DNA of 33,717 bases from Lachnospiraceae bacterium (GCA_017449765.1 JAFTFE010000035.1:1-33717), one strand, 5' to 3'; positions 8,351 to 16,711 are shown, counted from the stretch's first letter. Numbers and translations are program-made. Notes: generated by a model from the letters alone, not told the origin.

Positions 8351-10996
8351 CTATTGCAATGCTTCCTGCACTCCGTCATAGTCGAAATTTTCAATACATT
8401 TTTTTATTTGTGAAAAACGTTCTGTCTCTGCTTCAGGCACCATATAATCGTTCATATTATCCATTATTTCATCAAGCCTGTCGCAATCCATCTCTTCTGC
8501 AGCAGCTTTAATGTCGGCATATATCTGCGACATCATAGCATCATCTGCCTCTTGTTTATCTGCATTATCTTTCTCTTCGTTATCACATATATCCTTAAAT
8601 AATTCTTTGACACTTATCAGGCTGTCAATGAACAGGGAATTGTTTTCAGATATAAAAGCCGTATTCTCAAGCTTTCCGGCATTTTCAAGCTTTTGCGCAT
8701 ACTCTCCCAGATTAATCGCACCTATAATTCTAAGCGAACTCTTTAAAGCATGAACCTTAATTGTATAATTCTTAATATCTCCCTCGTCCAAAAATGTTAT
8801 AAGCTCATTAATTTTATCCGAAAGAGTATCATAAAATATCTTTACAAGCGACATGTAGGAATTAATATCACCACTATTGTTTATTCCTGTTCTAACATCG
8901 ATTAAATCCGAATCAGAAAGCGCCTTGAGCGTATCCGGTAAATCATCCTCTGCAAAGTCGGAAGAATAATCCTCCTCATTAATCTCCTCAATACATATCT
9001 TATCCTTTGGAAGATACTTTATAAACATATCCTCCAGCTTGTTATAATCAACCGGTTTTGTAAGATAATCATCAAAGCCCTCTGATATATACTGTTCCCT
9101 CGCACCTGAGATGGCATTGGCAGTAAGGCATATAACCGGAGTGCTGTAATTAGGATTACCTTCCTTTGCTTTAAGCTCGTGCAGAGTCTCAATACCATCC
9201 TTTTCGGGCATCATATGGTCAAAAAACATAATGTCATATTTCTTTTTGTCCGTAAGTACCAAAGCTTCATCCCCACTTTGGGCAGTATCGATATTTAACC
9301 CGGTCTGCTTGAGCAGATTTTGGAATACCGTCAGATTCATAGGATTATCATCCATCGCAAGGACATCTGTATCTTTCGCCGTAAACTTTCTCCTATAGCT
9401 TCTGCTGCTTAAATTCTTATCAATGTCTGTAGACATAGTCTCCGTTTTACCTGACTCGATTTTTGAAAAATTAAGGAGGTTATCAACAAATCCGAGCAGC
9501 ATATCACCTGAACTTCTTATATTCTCTGAATATGAAGTGATATTCGGATCATTGCTCTCTCTTAAAATCATTTCATTCATACCAAGAACGGCGTTGATAG
9601 GGGTTCTTATCTCATGAGACATATTGGCTAGAAATTCCGCCCTTGTCCGGGCTGCCTCTTCAGATATAACCTTTTCAAGCTCGAGTTCGTGAACCATAGT
9701 CTTTTCATAATAGATACAGTTTTCCTTATGGTTAAAACCGTTATATATGGCAACTGCCATCTGCCGGCAATTATCATAACCACAGCAGGTACAGTCAATT
9801 TTTCTTGATTCCTCGGTTATCTTATTCATCGATAGATATATTTCTTCAAGCTGTTCTTCATCAGGAAGCTCATAACGACATTCCGCTGATCTGTCTGTAT
9901 ATCCCCTAAGATAATCAGAAAGTGAAAGATTTTCAAACTGCTTGTTATAGTTTTTAAGACGTTCATCAGGTGTGTCATATCTTGACCATGCATCACCGCT
10001 TTTTTCCTTCTTTGAAGACTCCCTTATATCCAACAACGCATAAAGCGCATCATCCGTATGTGATTTGTCAGGATTAACTGCCGTACCACAGATACATCCG
10101 TTTTCACAATTCAATGCATCTATAAATAAGAAAGGGGTCTTATCATGTTCTATGCGGTTCTTATTAATATGCATCCAGTCATAGAGATGCCTTTCCCCTT
10201 CAATCTGTCTTATATATACCTGATCTCCCAAAAACCAACGTACATTCTCGGCAAGTCCTCCCGGAGTAGGATAAAAGGAGCCGAGTCCGTACTCAATCTC
10301 ACTATGTGCGGCTTTTCCCTCTATGCCATGTTCCTTCACATAACGCATAAGGTGTTCAAAGGTAACATTGTACTGAACAAGCCCTGCATTGTGCTCATCT
10401 TCTATCTCAAGCTTCTTGGCAATACAAGGACTTATAAATGCAAATTTATCTGTTAATCCAAGCTCCTTACGTGCATATATTGCAGCGCACATAAGCGGAC
10501 TTTGTACAGGGAAAAGTTTAGGCAACAGTTCCGGAAGATATCTTTCGATATATGAAACCACAGCCGGACACGGCTGCGATATACCACCTAAGAAATTATA
10601 ATATTTGATATAGTTAAGATAACCCCATGTACATATATCCGCACCAAAGGAAACACTTATAATGCGGTTAACACCCATACCTTTAAGACCACCCAACACA
10701 CTCTCATACTCATCAGGGTAGTTAGCCTTAAACGCAGGTGCCAAAAGTAATGAAATTTTTTCTCCGTTTTTGAGATCATTAAAGAAACGCTCTGTGTCGT
10801 CTTCGAATTCACGAGCCTTATGAACGCAGACATCTATACAGCTTCCGCAGGCAACGCACTTGCTTCCGTCAACCTCAATACGTGCCCTGCCGTTTTCCTC
10901 CTTGGATATGCATGCTCCTATAGCACTGCACACCTTTATACATTTGTTACACCCAATACAATTATCATTTGTAAAAACTATACTGTTTTTTCCCAT
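8351..10996 (-). CDS. Sensory [FeFe]-hydrogenase fused to HisKA-receiver-HPt, lacking a HATPase domain
   Basis: An 881-residue soluble protein. Two [4Fe-4S] ferredoxin motifs (C13/16/19/23 and C47/50/53/57) precede a hydrogenase large-subunit domain holding the H-cluster motifs: QPCP with C143, SPCIAKK with C191, and NCENGCICG with C297 and C301. The proton-relay Cys of catalytic enzymes (CCP) is Pro142, as expected of sensory (group C, histidine-kinase-linked) members. A second Fe-S motif follows (C402, C405, C410, C427; PF04060-like). Then come HisKA with H461 (SHEIRTP), a receiver (D549/D550, D593, T625, K647), an HPt (H749) and the shared 64-residue tail. Between the end of HisKA (SKIESGK, 511-517) and the receiver there are only ~25 residues: the N, D and G boxes are absent. 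It should sense H2 or redox state but needs another kinase for phosphate. The ribosome-binding site is weak. Confidence 0.9.
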   Translation of the reverse strand: MGKNSIVFTNDNCIGCNKCIKVCSAIGACISKEENGRARIEVDGSKCVACGSCIDVCVHKAREFEDDTERFFNDLKNGEKISLLLAPAFKANYPDEYESVLGGLKGMGVNRIISVSFGADICTWGYLNYIKYYNFLGGISQPCPAVVSYIERYLPELLPKLFPVQSPLMCAAIYARKELGLTDKFAFISPCIAKKLEIEDEHNAGLVQYNVTFEHLMRYVKEHGIEGKAAHSEIEYGLGSFYPTPGGLAENVRWFLGDQVYIRQIEGERHLYDWMHINKNRIEHDKTPFLFIDALNCENGCICGTAVNPDKSHTDDALYALLDIRESSKKEKSGDAWSRYDTPDERLKNYNKQFENLSLSDYLRGYTDRSAECRYELPDEEQLEEIYLSMNKITEESRKIDCTCCGYDNCRQMAVAIYNGFNHKENCIYYEKTMVHELELEKVISEEAARTRAEFLANMSHEIRTPINAVLGMNEMILRESNDPNITSYSENIRSSGDMLLGFVDNLLNFSKIESGKTETMSTDIDKNLSSRSYRRKFTAKDTDVLAMDDNPMNLTVFQNLLKQTGLNIDTAQSGDEALVLTDKKKYDIMFFDHMMPEKDGIETLHELKAKEGNPNYSTPVICLTANAISGAREQYISEGFDDYLTKPVDYNKLEDMFIKYLPKDKICIEEINEEDYSSDFAEDDLPDTLKALSDSDLIDVRTGINNSGDINSYMSLVKIFYDTLSDKINELITFLDEGDIKNYTIKVHALKSSLRIIGAINLGEYAQKLENAGKLENTAFISENNSLFIDSLISVKELFKDICDNEEKDNADKQEADDAMMSQIYADIKAAAEEMDCDRLDEIMDNMNDYMVPEAETERFSQIKKCIENFDYDGVQEALQ

Positions 10997-11075
10997 ATTT
11001 CTTCGTTAGTTGTTTCCTTCTCACCATACATTATATTATATATTATGTTATTTATTGTTTTATCTATTGTTTCAT

Positions 11076-11852
11076 CTACTTCATTTTATCAAACTGAGCT
11101 TTCAAGGAATTTAAAAGATCCTCTCTGGTAGTGGACTTAAGGATATATCCGTTAGGCTTAAGTTCCAACACCCTTGCAACTCCCTCACGTGAGCCAACCC
11201 CCGTAAGGAATACCACAGGAATTTTCTCCAATTCAGGCTCCTGTCTTAACATCTGAAGTACCTGTGGTCCGTCCACTACAGGCATCTCATAATCAAGCAG
11301 GATAAGATCCACCTTATTTTTCATAAGATATGTAATAGCCTGCATACCCGCAGTCACAATACCGACATTATAATCATCCTTAATCCATTCTCTTACCATC
11401 CTTGCATAAGAAGGATCATCATCAACGATGAGGATCTTTTTCTTTTCCCCGGTATCAGAAGTTTTATTTATTTCATCCTTAACAATCTGAGCTATCAGAT
11501 TAATATCTATAGGTCTGTCAAGCCACTTATAACTTTTGAGAAACGGCAGCTTTAAAATAAGCTCATTATGATACCTCTTCTCACCGATAAGTATCATATT
11601 GCGATTATTATTAATAATAGTATGGCATATTTCCGTAAAGGTAGAAAGCTCCAATTTGTCATCCGCAATCTCATCCGGAAGATATACGATATATATTGAT
11701 TCTTTTTGAGTATATCCCTTTAGTTTTTCTATATCATCTACAACAGATTCTACATTAAAATTAAGTTCTGAAAGTTTTTTCTCAATTCCCTTGGCTACCA
11801 CACTGTACTGAAACTGTACAATAATAATGTTTGTGCTGTTAGCTTCACCCAT
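11076..11852 (-). CDS. Two-receiver response regulator (degenerate receiver plus active receiver), no output domain
   Basis: The start at ATG 11852 (258 residues) is preferred because AAAGGTGG precedes it at good spacing; the GTG at 11864 lies inside that site. Residues about 8-128 look like a receiver fold without the acid pocket, ending in LDRPID where an active receiver would have KP. Residues about 138-258 are a complete receiver with D144-D146, phospho-acceptor D187 (LLDYEMP), T217 and K239. There is no DNA-binding or enzymatic domain, so it likely works as a phosphate shuttle, a sink or a protein-interaction switch. It lies between the REC-GGDEF and hydrogenase genes and is a natural acceptor for the HPt domains encoded downstream (inference). 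Confidence 0.83.
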   Translation of the reverse strand: MGEANSTNIIIVQFQYSVVAKGIEKKLSELNFNVESVVDDIEKLKGYTQKESIYIVYLPDEIADDKLELSTFTEICHTIINNNRNMILIGEKRYHNELILKLPFLKSYKWLDRPIDINLIAQIVKDEINKTSDTGEKKKILIVDDDPSYARMVREWIKDDYNVGIVTAGMQAITYLMKNKVDLILLDYEMPVVDGPQVLQMLRQEPELEKIPVVFLTGVGSREGVARVLELKPNGYILKSTTREDLLNSLKAQFDKMK

Positions 11853-11946
11853 AATCAATACCACCTTTTCTTGTTATCTTTAATCAATAGTGAAATTATA
11901 CCCTCGTTGTCAAATTCTTTTACCTTTTTAAATTATCTTAAATCTT

Positions 11947-13296
11947 TTAACCTTCGGAAAAGCTCATATATTCCTTAATAAACTCTACTCTTATTTTGTC
12001 CTTATACTCCTCCTCATTCCACGTATTCATTATCCGCTCTACAATCACATCGACATATTCATCCGTAAGTCCGGGAAGCAGCGCCAAAAAAAGGTTCTTC
12101 TTATGCTGCATCATAATGTCACATTTTCTGATATTTTTTTGAAGTATCAAACCAAATCTGTCAATAGCATCCTTAAGCATCTCTTCATCCTGTGATTCTT
12201 TAGTCGAAACTGAGAAGAATAGCTTTGTCGCTACATCCTTATTTCGTTTCATATATCTGATTATGAAACGATATGCCCAGGTAAATGCATCCAGATCTAC
12301 CCACAAGGCTCCTTCGGATGTATTTCTCTCCTCAACAATTTTTGTGATAATTGCAAGCTCATTCTTTAAAGTTTCATTACCCCTTAAAGTTTCATCAAGC
12401 TTTGAATTATATATTGAACAGCTGTGCTTTCCGTTCTTTTTTACATAATATAATGTCTTATCCGCCAATTTGAATAAGCTGTCATAATCATTATCATTTT
12501 CAGATACCACTACACATCCCACTGAAACACCTATATCAATACTAAAGTCACTTCCCATCAGTAAGATACATTTATCCCTCAGCTGACTATTAAGCCGCTT
12601 TGTAAAGTTGACAGTAACCCCCTCCTCAGCAAGGTGAGTGAAAAACACGAGAAATTCATCCCCACCGATTCGCCCCAATATATCTTCGGCTCCTGTATTG
12701 CTTCTAACGATATCTGCAAAAGAAGAAAGTACCTTATCACCCATATCGTGTCCGTATATATCATTGATAAGCTTGAAATTATCCAAGTCAATTACAGACA
12801 GTACACCTGTCTCTTTCTTGCACAGCTCTGCCATCTTTTTGTTAGTGGCAGCCTTATTAAGAAAGCCTGTCAATCCGTCAACTGTAGCCTCTTCAGTCAG
12901 GGTTTCGATTTTCTTATTTTTCGTAATGATATTGCGTATACGCCACAGCAGGCTTTCTTTATTAAATGGCTTACGGATAAAATCAGACGCTCCGATTTCC
13001 AGACCTTTTTGTTCAGACTCAATGTCTTCATTTCCCGTAAGAAATATAACCGGTGTCCTGTTACGTTCTTCCCTGTCCTCGAACTCCCTAAGCTTTTCAT
13101 AGGTTTCAAAACCATCCTGTTCAGGCATAAGGATGTCAAGCAAAATAAGGTCCGGATCGTTCTTTTCCATAAATGCAAGTAATTCACGTCCGGACTTCAC
13201 ACAGCTAACCTTTATATTCTGTTCTATCAAGATGTTTCGTGCATTTTTAAGACTAAGCACGTCATCATCAACCACAACTACCCAACTATCATTCAT
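11947..13296 (-). CDS. Receiver-GGDEF diguanylate cyclase response regulator
   Basis: Residues 5-125 form a receiver (D10-D12, D54 in LLDILMP, T87, K109). A GGDEF domain follows at about 133-300 with DGLTGFLN (140-147), DLDNFKLIND (170-179) and an intact GGDEF at 211-215, so it should make c-di-GMP when phosphorylated. The RxxD inhibitory site normally just upstream of GGDEF reads GAED, so product inhibition through that site is unlikely. Residues about 305-449 resemble the degenerate GGDEF-like module seen at the C-terminus of many Lachnospiraceae cyclases. ATG 13296 has GAGGA at good spacing. It is the first gene of the signalling block and the only recognisable enzymatic output in it. The palindrome at 13411-13427 lies upstream. 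Confidence 0.9.
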   Translation of the reverse strand: MNDSWVVVVDDDVLSLKNARNILIEQNIKVSCVKSGRELLAFMEKNDPDLILLDILMPEQDGFETYEKLREFEDREERNRTPVIFLTGNEDIESEQKGLEIGASDFIRKPFNKESLLWRIRNIITKNKKIETLTEEATVDGLTGFLNKAATNKKMAELCKKETGVLSVIDLDNFKLINDIYGHDMGDKVLSSFADIVRSNTGAEDILGRIGGDEFLVFFTHLAEEGVTVNFTKRLNSQLRDKCILLMGSDFSIDIGVSVGCVVVSENDNDYDSLFKLADKTLYYVKKNGKHSCSIYNSKLDETLRGNETLKNELAIITKIVEERNTSEGALWVDLDAFTWAYRFIIRYMKRNKDVATKLFFSVSTKESQDEEMLKDAIDRFGLILQKNIRKCDIMMQHKKNLFLALLPGLTDEYVDVIVERIMNTWNEEEYKDKIRVEFIKEYMSFSEG

Positions 13297-13400
13297 ATAT
13301 ATTCCTCTTTCTATGATATGATATTATCTATTTTAAAAAAGCATATAGTATCACCTATTATAAACTGTATATAATATATCGACATAATATCATATAATAA

Positions 13401-13434
13401 AAATAAAAAGTGTGCCAATTTGACACACTTTTAA
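13401..13434 (-). terminator. Palindromic hairpin: terminator of the ATPase gene and possible operator
   Basis: AAAAGTGTG and CACACTTTT flank a centre that pairs further after one mismatch. On the minus strand the hairpin is followed by TTTTTATTT, and it lies 34 bp after the ATPase stop, so it fits an intrinsic terminator for that gene. Its core 13409-13427 (AGTGTGCCAATTTGACACA) is identical to 824-842, which has no terminator job there. It also lies about 69 bp upstream of a likely start for the REC-GGDEF gene (TATAAT, minus strand, at 13357-13362; no good -35). A double role is likely. Confidence 0.6.
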
Positions 13435-13467
13435 TTTTTACATCTACTTAATAGATTCCACTCATAT

Positions 13468-14856
13468 TCATCGTTTATACATTTCATCTAAAGAAATCAA
13501 CTTACACCCTTTTGAATTATCTTTTACATATTCAGAAAAGCCACCTAGAGAAAAAATGCACACTAACGGATTATTTGATGGAATGTATTGGATTTTATCC
13601 AAAAATATTTCATATTCTGCTTTATCAAACTTGGAATTTTTAAACTTACATTCTCCAACCAAAAGAATCTGTTTTCCATTCTTTCCAAGTAAGTCTATTT
13701 CTATTTGTTTCTGCATTTTATTTTCATCTAAAACTATATCTTGGTAATCTGTAATATCTGTAAGAACCGGAAAATCACCTGTGCCTGCATTAGCCAGAAG
13801 ATATTCCTTGGCCATTTTTTCAAATACTTTCCCCATAAAATCATGCAAATATTCTTTTACCGATGAATAATAATATACTTCACCATTATCTGCGTTGATA
13901 AGACTTGTTGCCCTATTTACATAACGAAACCAGAACTCAAGCATAGTATCATTAAGAACATAGTATGGTCTTTTTGCAACTCTTCTTTCTAACAATTCAG
14001 CTTTAACAAGAACTTTTAGCGAATAAGTTATATCATCTACTCCTACATACGATGCAATCTCATTATTTTTCGTATGCCCGGTCGCTACCGCTGAAATAAT
14101 TGAATTATATAATGCCGGATTTTGTTTTTCATTTGTAATTACAGTTTTAATCTGTTCCTCTGAAAAGTATCCTCCAATTGAATAAAACTGTTCAATTATG
14201 TTCTCTTCCAAAGTCTCACTCACATCAAACTGTTCGATATACTTTGCTACTCCATTTGTAAGTCCATAGCATATAGCTTTTTCCTCGTTTGTATATCCAT
14301 CTAAAAATTCTGCTGTTTCAATATAATTAAAAGGTCTTAATTTTAATTCCAAATCGCTTCGTCCATACAACGGTGCCGTTTCAGCTAACACTTCATCTTT
14401 CATAAAGCTAACTAAAGAACCACATATTATAAAGAACAAATTTCCCTTTTTCCATTTTAGATCAATCTGTTTTTGAAGAACCGATTGAATATAGGGGCAC
14501 TGTTTAGCAAGATACGGATATTCATCTATAAAAAATATAATTCTCTCCTTTTCAGCTTGTCTTCCAATAAAGTCAAAAAGATTCTCAAAACTGTTAAAAA
14601 AAACACTCCCTACCAATTCAGGAGTCAAAGCATTTAAGACAGATTCCGTCATCATTGATAGTAGTTCTGCCTCACCTCTTTCAACTGCAGTAAAAGAAAC
14701 GCTCCTGCATTCATGATCATGAATAAATTTATTTATAAGCTTCGTTTTACCAACTCGCCGCCTTCCATATAAAACTGTCATCACAAAACCACTCTGCATA
14801 TACTTTTTATCAAGAATTTTTAATTCAGTATCTCGTCCTCTAAAAATATCCGGCAT
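13468..14856 (-). CDS. AAA-type ATPase with DUF234 and PD-(D/E)XK-like C-terminal region
   Basis: ATG 14856 is chosen because GGAGG lies 6 bases upstream; the longer frame to 14880 has no such site. The 462-residue product has Walker A GRRRVGKT (31-38) and Walker B IIFFIDEYPYL (from 106), a sensor-like FFIICGS strand, a winged-helix region (about 255-320) ending in YVLNDTMLEFWFRYV typical of DUF234, and near 390-415 an EIDLLG...GECKF pattern that fits a PD-(D/E)XK nuclease fold. Such ATPases are common, multicopy and poorly understood in anaerobic Firmicutes, Bacteroides and archaea, and are thought to act in defence or selfish-element roles. It has its own promoter and terminator. Repeats around the promoter suggest tight regulation. 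Confidence 0.85.
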   Translation of the reverse strand: MPDIFRGRDTELKILDKKYMQSGFVMTVLYGRRRVGKTKLINKFIHDHECRSVSFTAVERGEAELLSMMTESVLNALTPELVGSVFFNSFENLFDFIGRQAEKERIIFFIDEYPYLAKQCPYIQSVLQKQIDLKWKKGNLFFIICGSLVSFMKDEVLAETAPLYGRSDLELKLRPFNYIETAEFLDGYTNEEKAICYGLTNGVAKYIEQFDVSETLEENIIEQFYSIGGYFSEEQIKTVITNEKQNPALYNSIISAVATGHTKNNEIASYVGVDDITYSLKVLVKAELLERRVAKRPYYVLNDTMLEFWFRYVNRATSLINADNGEVYYYSSVKEYLHDFMGKVFEKMAKEYLLANAGTGDFPVLTDITDYQDIVLDENKMQKQIEIDLLGKNGKQILLVGECKFKNSKFDKAEYEIFLDKIQYIPSNNPLVCIFSLGGFSEYVKDNSKGCKLISLDEMYKR

Positions 14857-14881
14857 ATTACACCTCCATAAATCAAACAAA

Positions 14882-14984
14882 ATTTTACCGAAATCATTTT
14901 CGCCTAAATCAATTTAGGTAAAATTATTATATATATATGTGCATAAAAATTCAAGTGGATTTTTTATCCAATTTTACCTATTTA
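14882..14984. promoter_or_regulatory. Repeated ATTTTACC-type elements around the ATPase promoter
   Basis: Related elements are ATTTTACCGAAAT (14882-14894), ATTTTCGCCTAAAT (14896-14909), ATTTAGGTAAAATT in inverse orientation (14912-14925) and ATTTTACCTATTT (14971-14983). The middle pair forms a perfect inverted repeat, CCTAAAT-CA-ATTTAGG, at 14903-14918. One copy lies upstream of the -35; the others start at the -10 and run into the leader. This placement is typical of repressor operators. No regulator gene is adjacent, so the binding factor is unknown. Confidence 0.5.
14926..14954 (-). promoter_or_regulatory. Sigma-A-type promoter of the ATPase gene
   Basis: On the minus strand TTGAAT (14954-14949) is separated by 17 bp from TATAAT (14931-14926). 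The inferred start is near 14919, inside the CCTAAAT/ATTTAGG inverted repeat, so occupancy there would block transcription. Confidence 0.7.
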
Positions 14985-15021
14985 ATATATTTTAATCAAA
15001 CTCATAATACGCGAAGCGTAT

Positions 15022-15141
15022 CGGTTGTATATGGGTATAGAAAATGAGTACCGAAAAGTTGCTAAGCAAAGCGTTAAGCGTCAGCGTGCTTTGCTAGTAA
15101 CTATTTCGGTACTCACTTTTTTATACCATCATATACAACCG
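15022..15141. repeat. 120-bp imperfect inverted repeat (MITE-like or structured RNA)
   Basis: The arms at 15022-15072 and 15088-15141 are nearly perfect complements. The outer ends CGGTTGTATATG/CATATACAACCG pair fully and the inner GAGTACCGAAA/TTTCGGTACTC pair fully; a few bulges and mismatches lie between. The loop is about 15 nt. It begins 9 bp past the symporter stop (15151) and is followed by a small ATACGC-GAA-GCGTAT hairpin at 15007-15021. There is no T-tract next to the long hairpin, so a simple terminator is less likely than a small non-autonomous repeat or a folded RNA. No other copy was seen in this window. Confidence 0.7.
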
Positions 15142-15150
15142 ACCATCTTT

Positions 15151-16668
15151 CTACTTGTCGCTAGGAATCTCATCCTTTATGTAGCAGGAAAATACATCCT
15201 CAATCTTTTCCTTCTTAAGCTTCGGAGTGATAACACTTATAACAGGTACGATGACAAGACCTGCAAGCATTGCAAAGGCTCCGCAGTTAATAGGTGACTG
15301 TAAAACCTCCGGGAAGCTCGGACGCCAGAATAAGTTGGCTGTCATAATACCGGCACCGAAGATGAAGTTTATTACAACTGCAAGCTTGGTAACACCCTTC
15401 CAGTAAAGACTGTAGATAAACGGTGCAAGGAATGCTCCTGCAAGTGCTCCCCATGATACACCCATAAGCTGAGCGATAAAGGTAACATTATTCTTATACT
15501 GTATAACAGCAATGATTGCTGATATTGCTATAAATATAACGATAAACACTCTCATGATAAGAACCATTGTTTTTTCCTTTGGATTCTTGATAATTGTACC
15601 TTTAATTAAATCAAGCGTAAGCGTGGAGCTTGAAGTAAGCACAAGTGATGAAAGTGTGGACATGGAAGCTGAAAGTACAAGAATTACAACTACTGATATA
15701 AGGAACGGAGAAAGCTTCTCAATCATTCCCGGAATAATTGCATCAAAACCCTTACTTGCCACATCAACACCGCTTATTCTTCCGAAGCCGCCGAGGAAAT
15801 AACATCCACCGGCTACAATAAGAGCAAATATTGTTGATATAACTGTTCCTGTCTGAACCGACTTCTCACTCTTAATCGCATAGAACTTCTGAACCATCTG
15901 AGGAAGTCCCCATGTACCGAGTGAAGTAAGAATTACTACACATAAAAGTCCAAAAGGATCAGGTCCGAAGAAGGAGTTAAATACACCCGGTGTATCAGAT
16001 ACTGTAGCATCGGTTACATTAGCAAGTTCATTTAAGGATGCCATAAATCCACCATGTGATTTAAGTACTGCTCCGATAACTGCAACTATACCGACCAGCA
16101 TTATAATACCCTGTATAAAATCATTTATGGCAGTAGCCATATATCCACCAACGATAACATATACTCCGGTAAGAATCGCCATAGCAACTATACATACAGT
16201 ATAGTCGATATTAAATGCCATACCGAAAAGTCTTGAAAGGCCGTTGTAAAGGGAAGCAGTATATGGAATAAGGAAGATAAATACTATAAGTGATGCAAAT
16301 ATCTTAAGTCCCTTTGAATCAAATCTTGTACCGAAGAAATCCGGCATTGTAGCACTGTGCAAATGCTGTGTCATGATTCTGGTTCTTCTGCCAAGGATAG
16401 CCCATGCAAGAAGAGAACCGATAATCGCATTTCCAAGTCCTATCCAGGTTGATGCAAGACCGAACTTCCATCCGAACTGTCCGGCATATCCTACAAATAT
16501 AACCGCCGAAAAATACGAGGTTCCGTAAGCAAATGCAGTAAGCCACGGGCCTACATTTCTTCCACCTAACACGAAACCGCTTACATCTGTTGCATGCTTT
16601 CTGCAGTATACTCCGACTCCTATCATAACGCCGAAGAATAATACAAGCATAAGTATCTTTGTTACCAT
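15151..16668 (-). CDS. Sodium:solute symporter (SSS/PutP family)
   Basis: ATG 16668 has AGAGAGG just upstream; the longer frame would need a TTG at 16686. The 505-residue protein has about 13 membrane segments. SSS-family signs are GGRNVGPWLTAFAYGTSYFS in the first helices, VGGYMATAINDFIQG mid-protein, and a Ser/Thr-rich helix ASMSTLSSLVLTSSS that in PutP-like carriers holds the second sodium site. It probably takes up a small organic solute (amino acid, carboxylate or vitamin) with Na+ at the cell membrane; the substrate cannot be read from sequence. It is transcribed alone from a strong promoter with a structured leader. Confidence 0.9.
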   Translation of the reverse strand: MVTKILMLVLFFGVMIGVGVYCRKHATDVSGFVLGGRNVGPWLTAFAYGTSYFSAVIFVGYAGQFGWKFGLASTWIGLGNAIIGSLLAWAILGRRTRIMTQHLHSATMPDFFGTRFDSKGLKIFASLIVFIFLIPYTASLYNGLSRLFGMAFNIDYTVCIVAMAILTGVYVIVGGYMATAINDFIQGIIMLVGIVAVIGAVLKSHGGFMASLNELANVTDATVSDTPGVFNSFFGPDPFGLLCVVILTSLGTWGLPQMVQKFYAIKSEKSVQTGTVISTIFALIVAGGCYFLGGFGRISGVDVASKGFDAIIPGMIEKLSPFLISVVVILVLSASMSTLSSLVLTSSSTLTLDLIKGTIIKNPKEKTMVLIMRVFIVIFIAISAIIAVIQYKNNVTFIAQLMGVSWGALAGAFLAPFIYSLYWKGVTKLAVVINFIFGAGIMTANLFWRPSFPEVLQSPINCGAFAMLAGLVIVPVISVITPKLKKEKIEDVFSCYIKDEIPSDK

Positions 16669-16711
16669 TGTTTTTACCTCTCTCAATATATTATTGTGTA
16701 AATCATTTTAT

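Noticed and set aside
8351-10996. Catalytic, H2-evolving hydrogenase
   Set aside because: The proton-relay Cys is Pro142, the domain is fused to signalling modules, and no maturation or electron-partner genes are near; a sensory role fits better.
12634-13182. Plus-strand open frames of 154-182 codons opposite the REC-GGDEF gene
   Set aside because: They lie opposite a clear coding gene, show no family motifs or ribosome sites, and are shadows of its codon pattern.
13401-14984. Mobile-element termini around the DUF234 ATPase gene
   Set aside because: The repeats on each side differ from one another, no target-site duplication or transposase is present, and they fit promoter and terminator positions better.
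15025-15297. A 90-codon plus-strand frame across the long inverted repeat
   Set aside because: It begins in the hairpin and runs antisense to the symporter gene with no recognisable domain.
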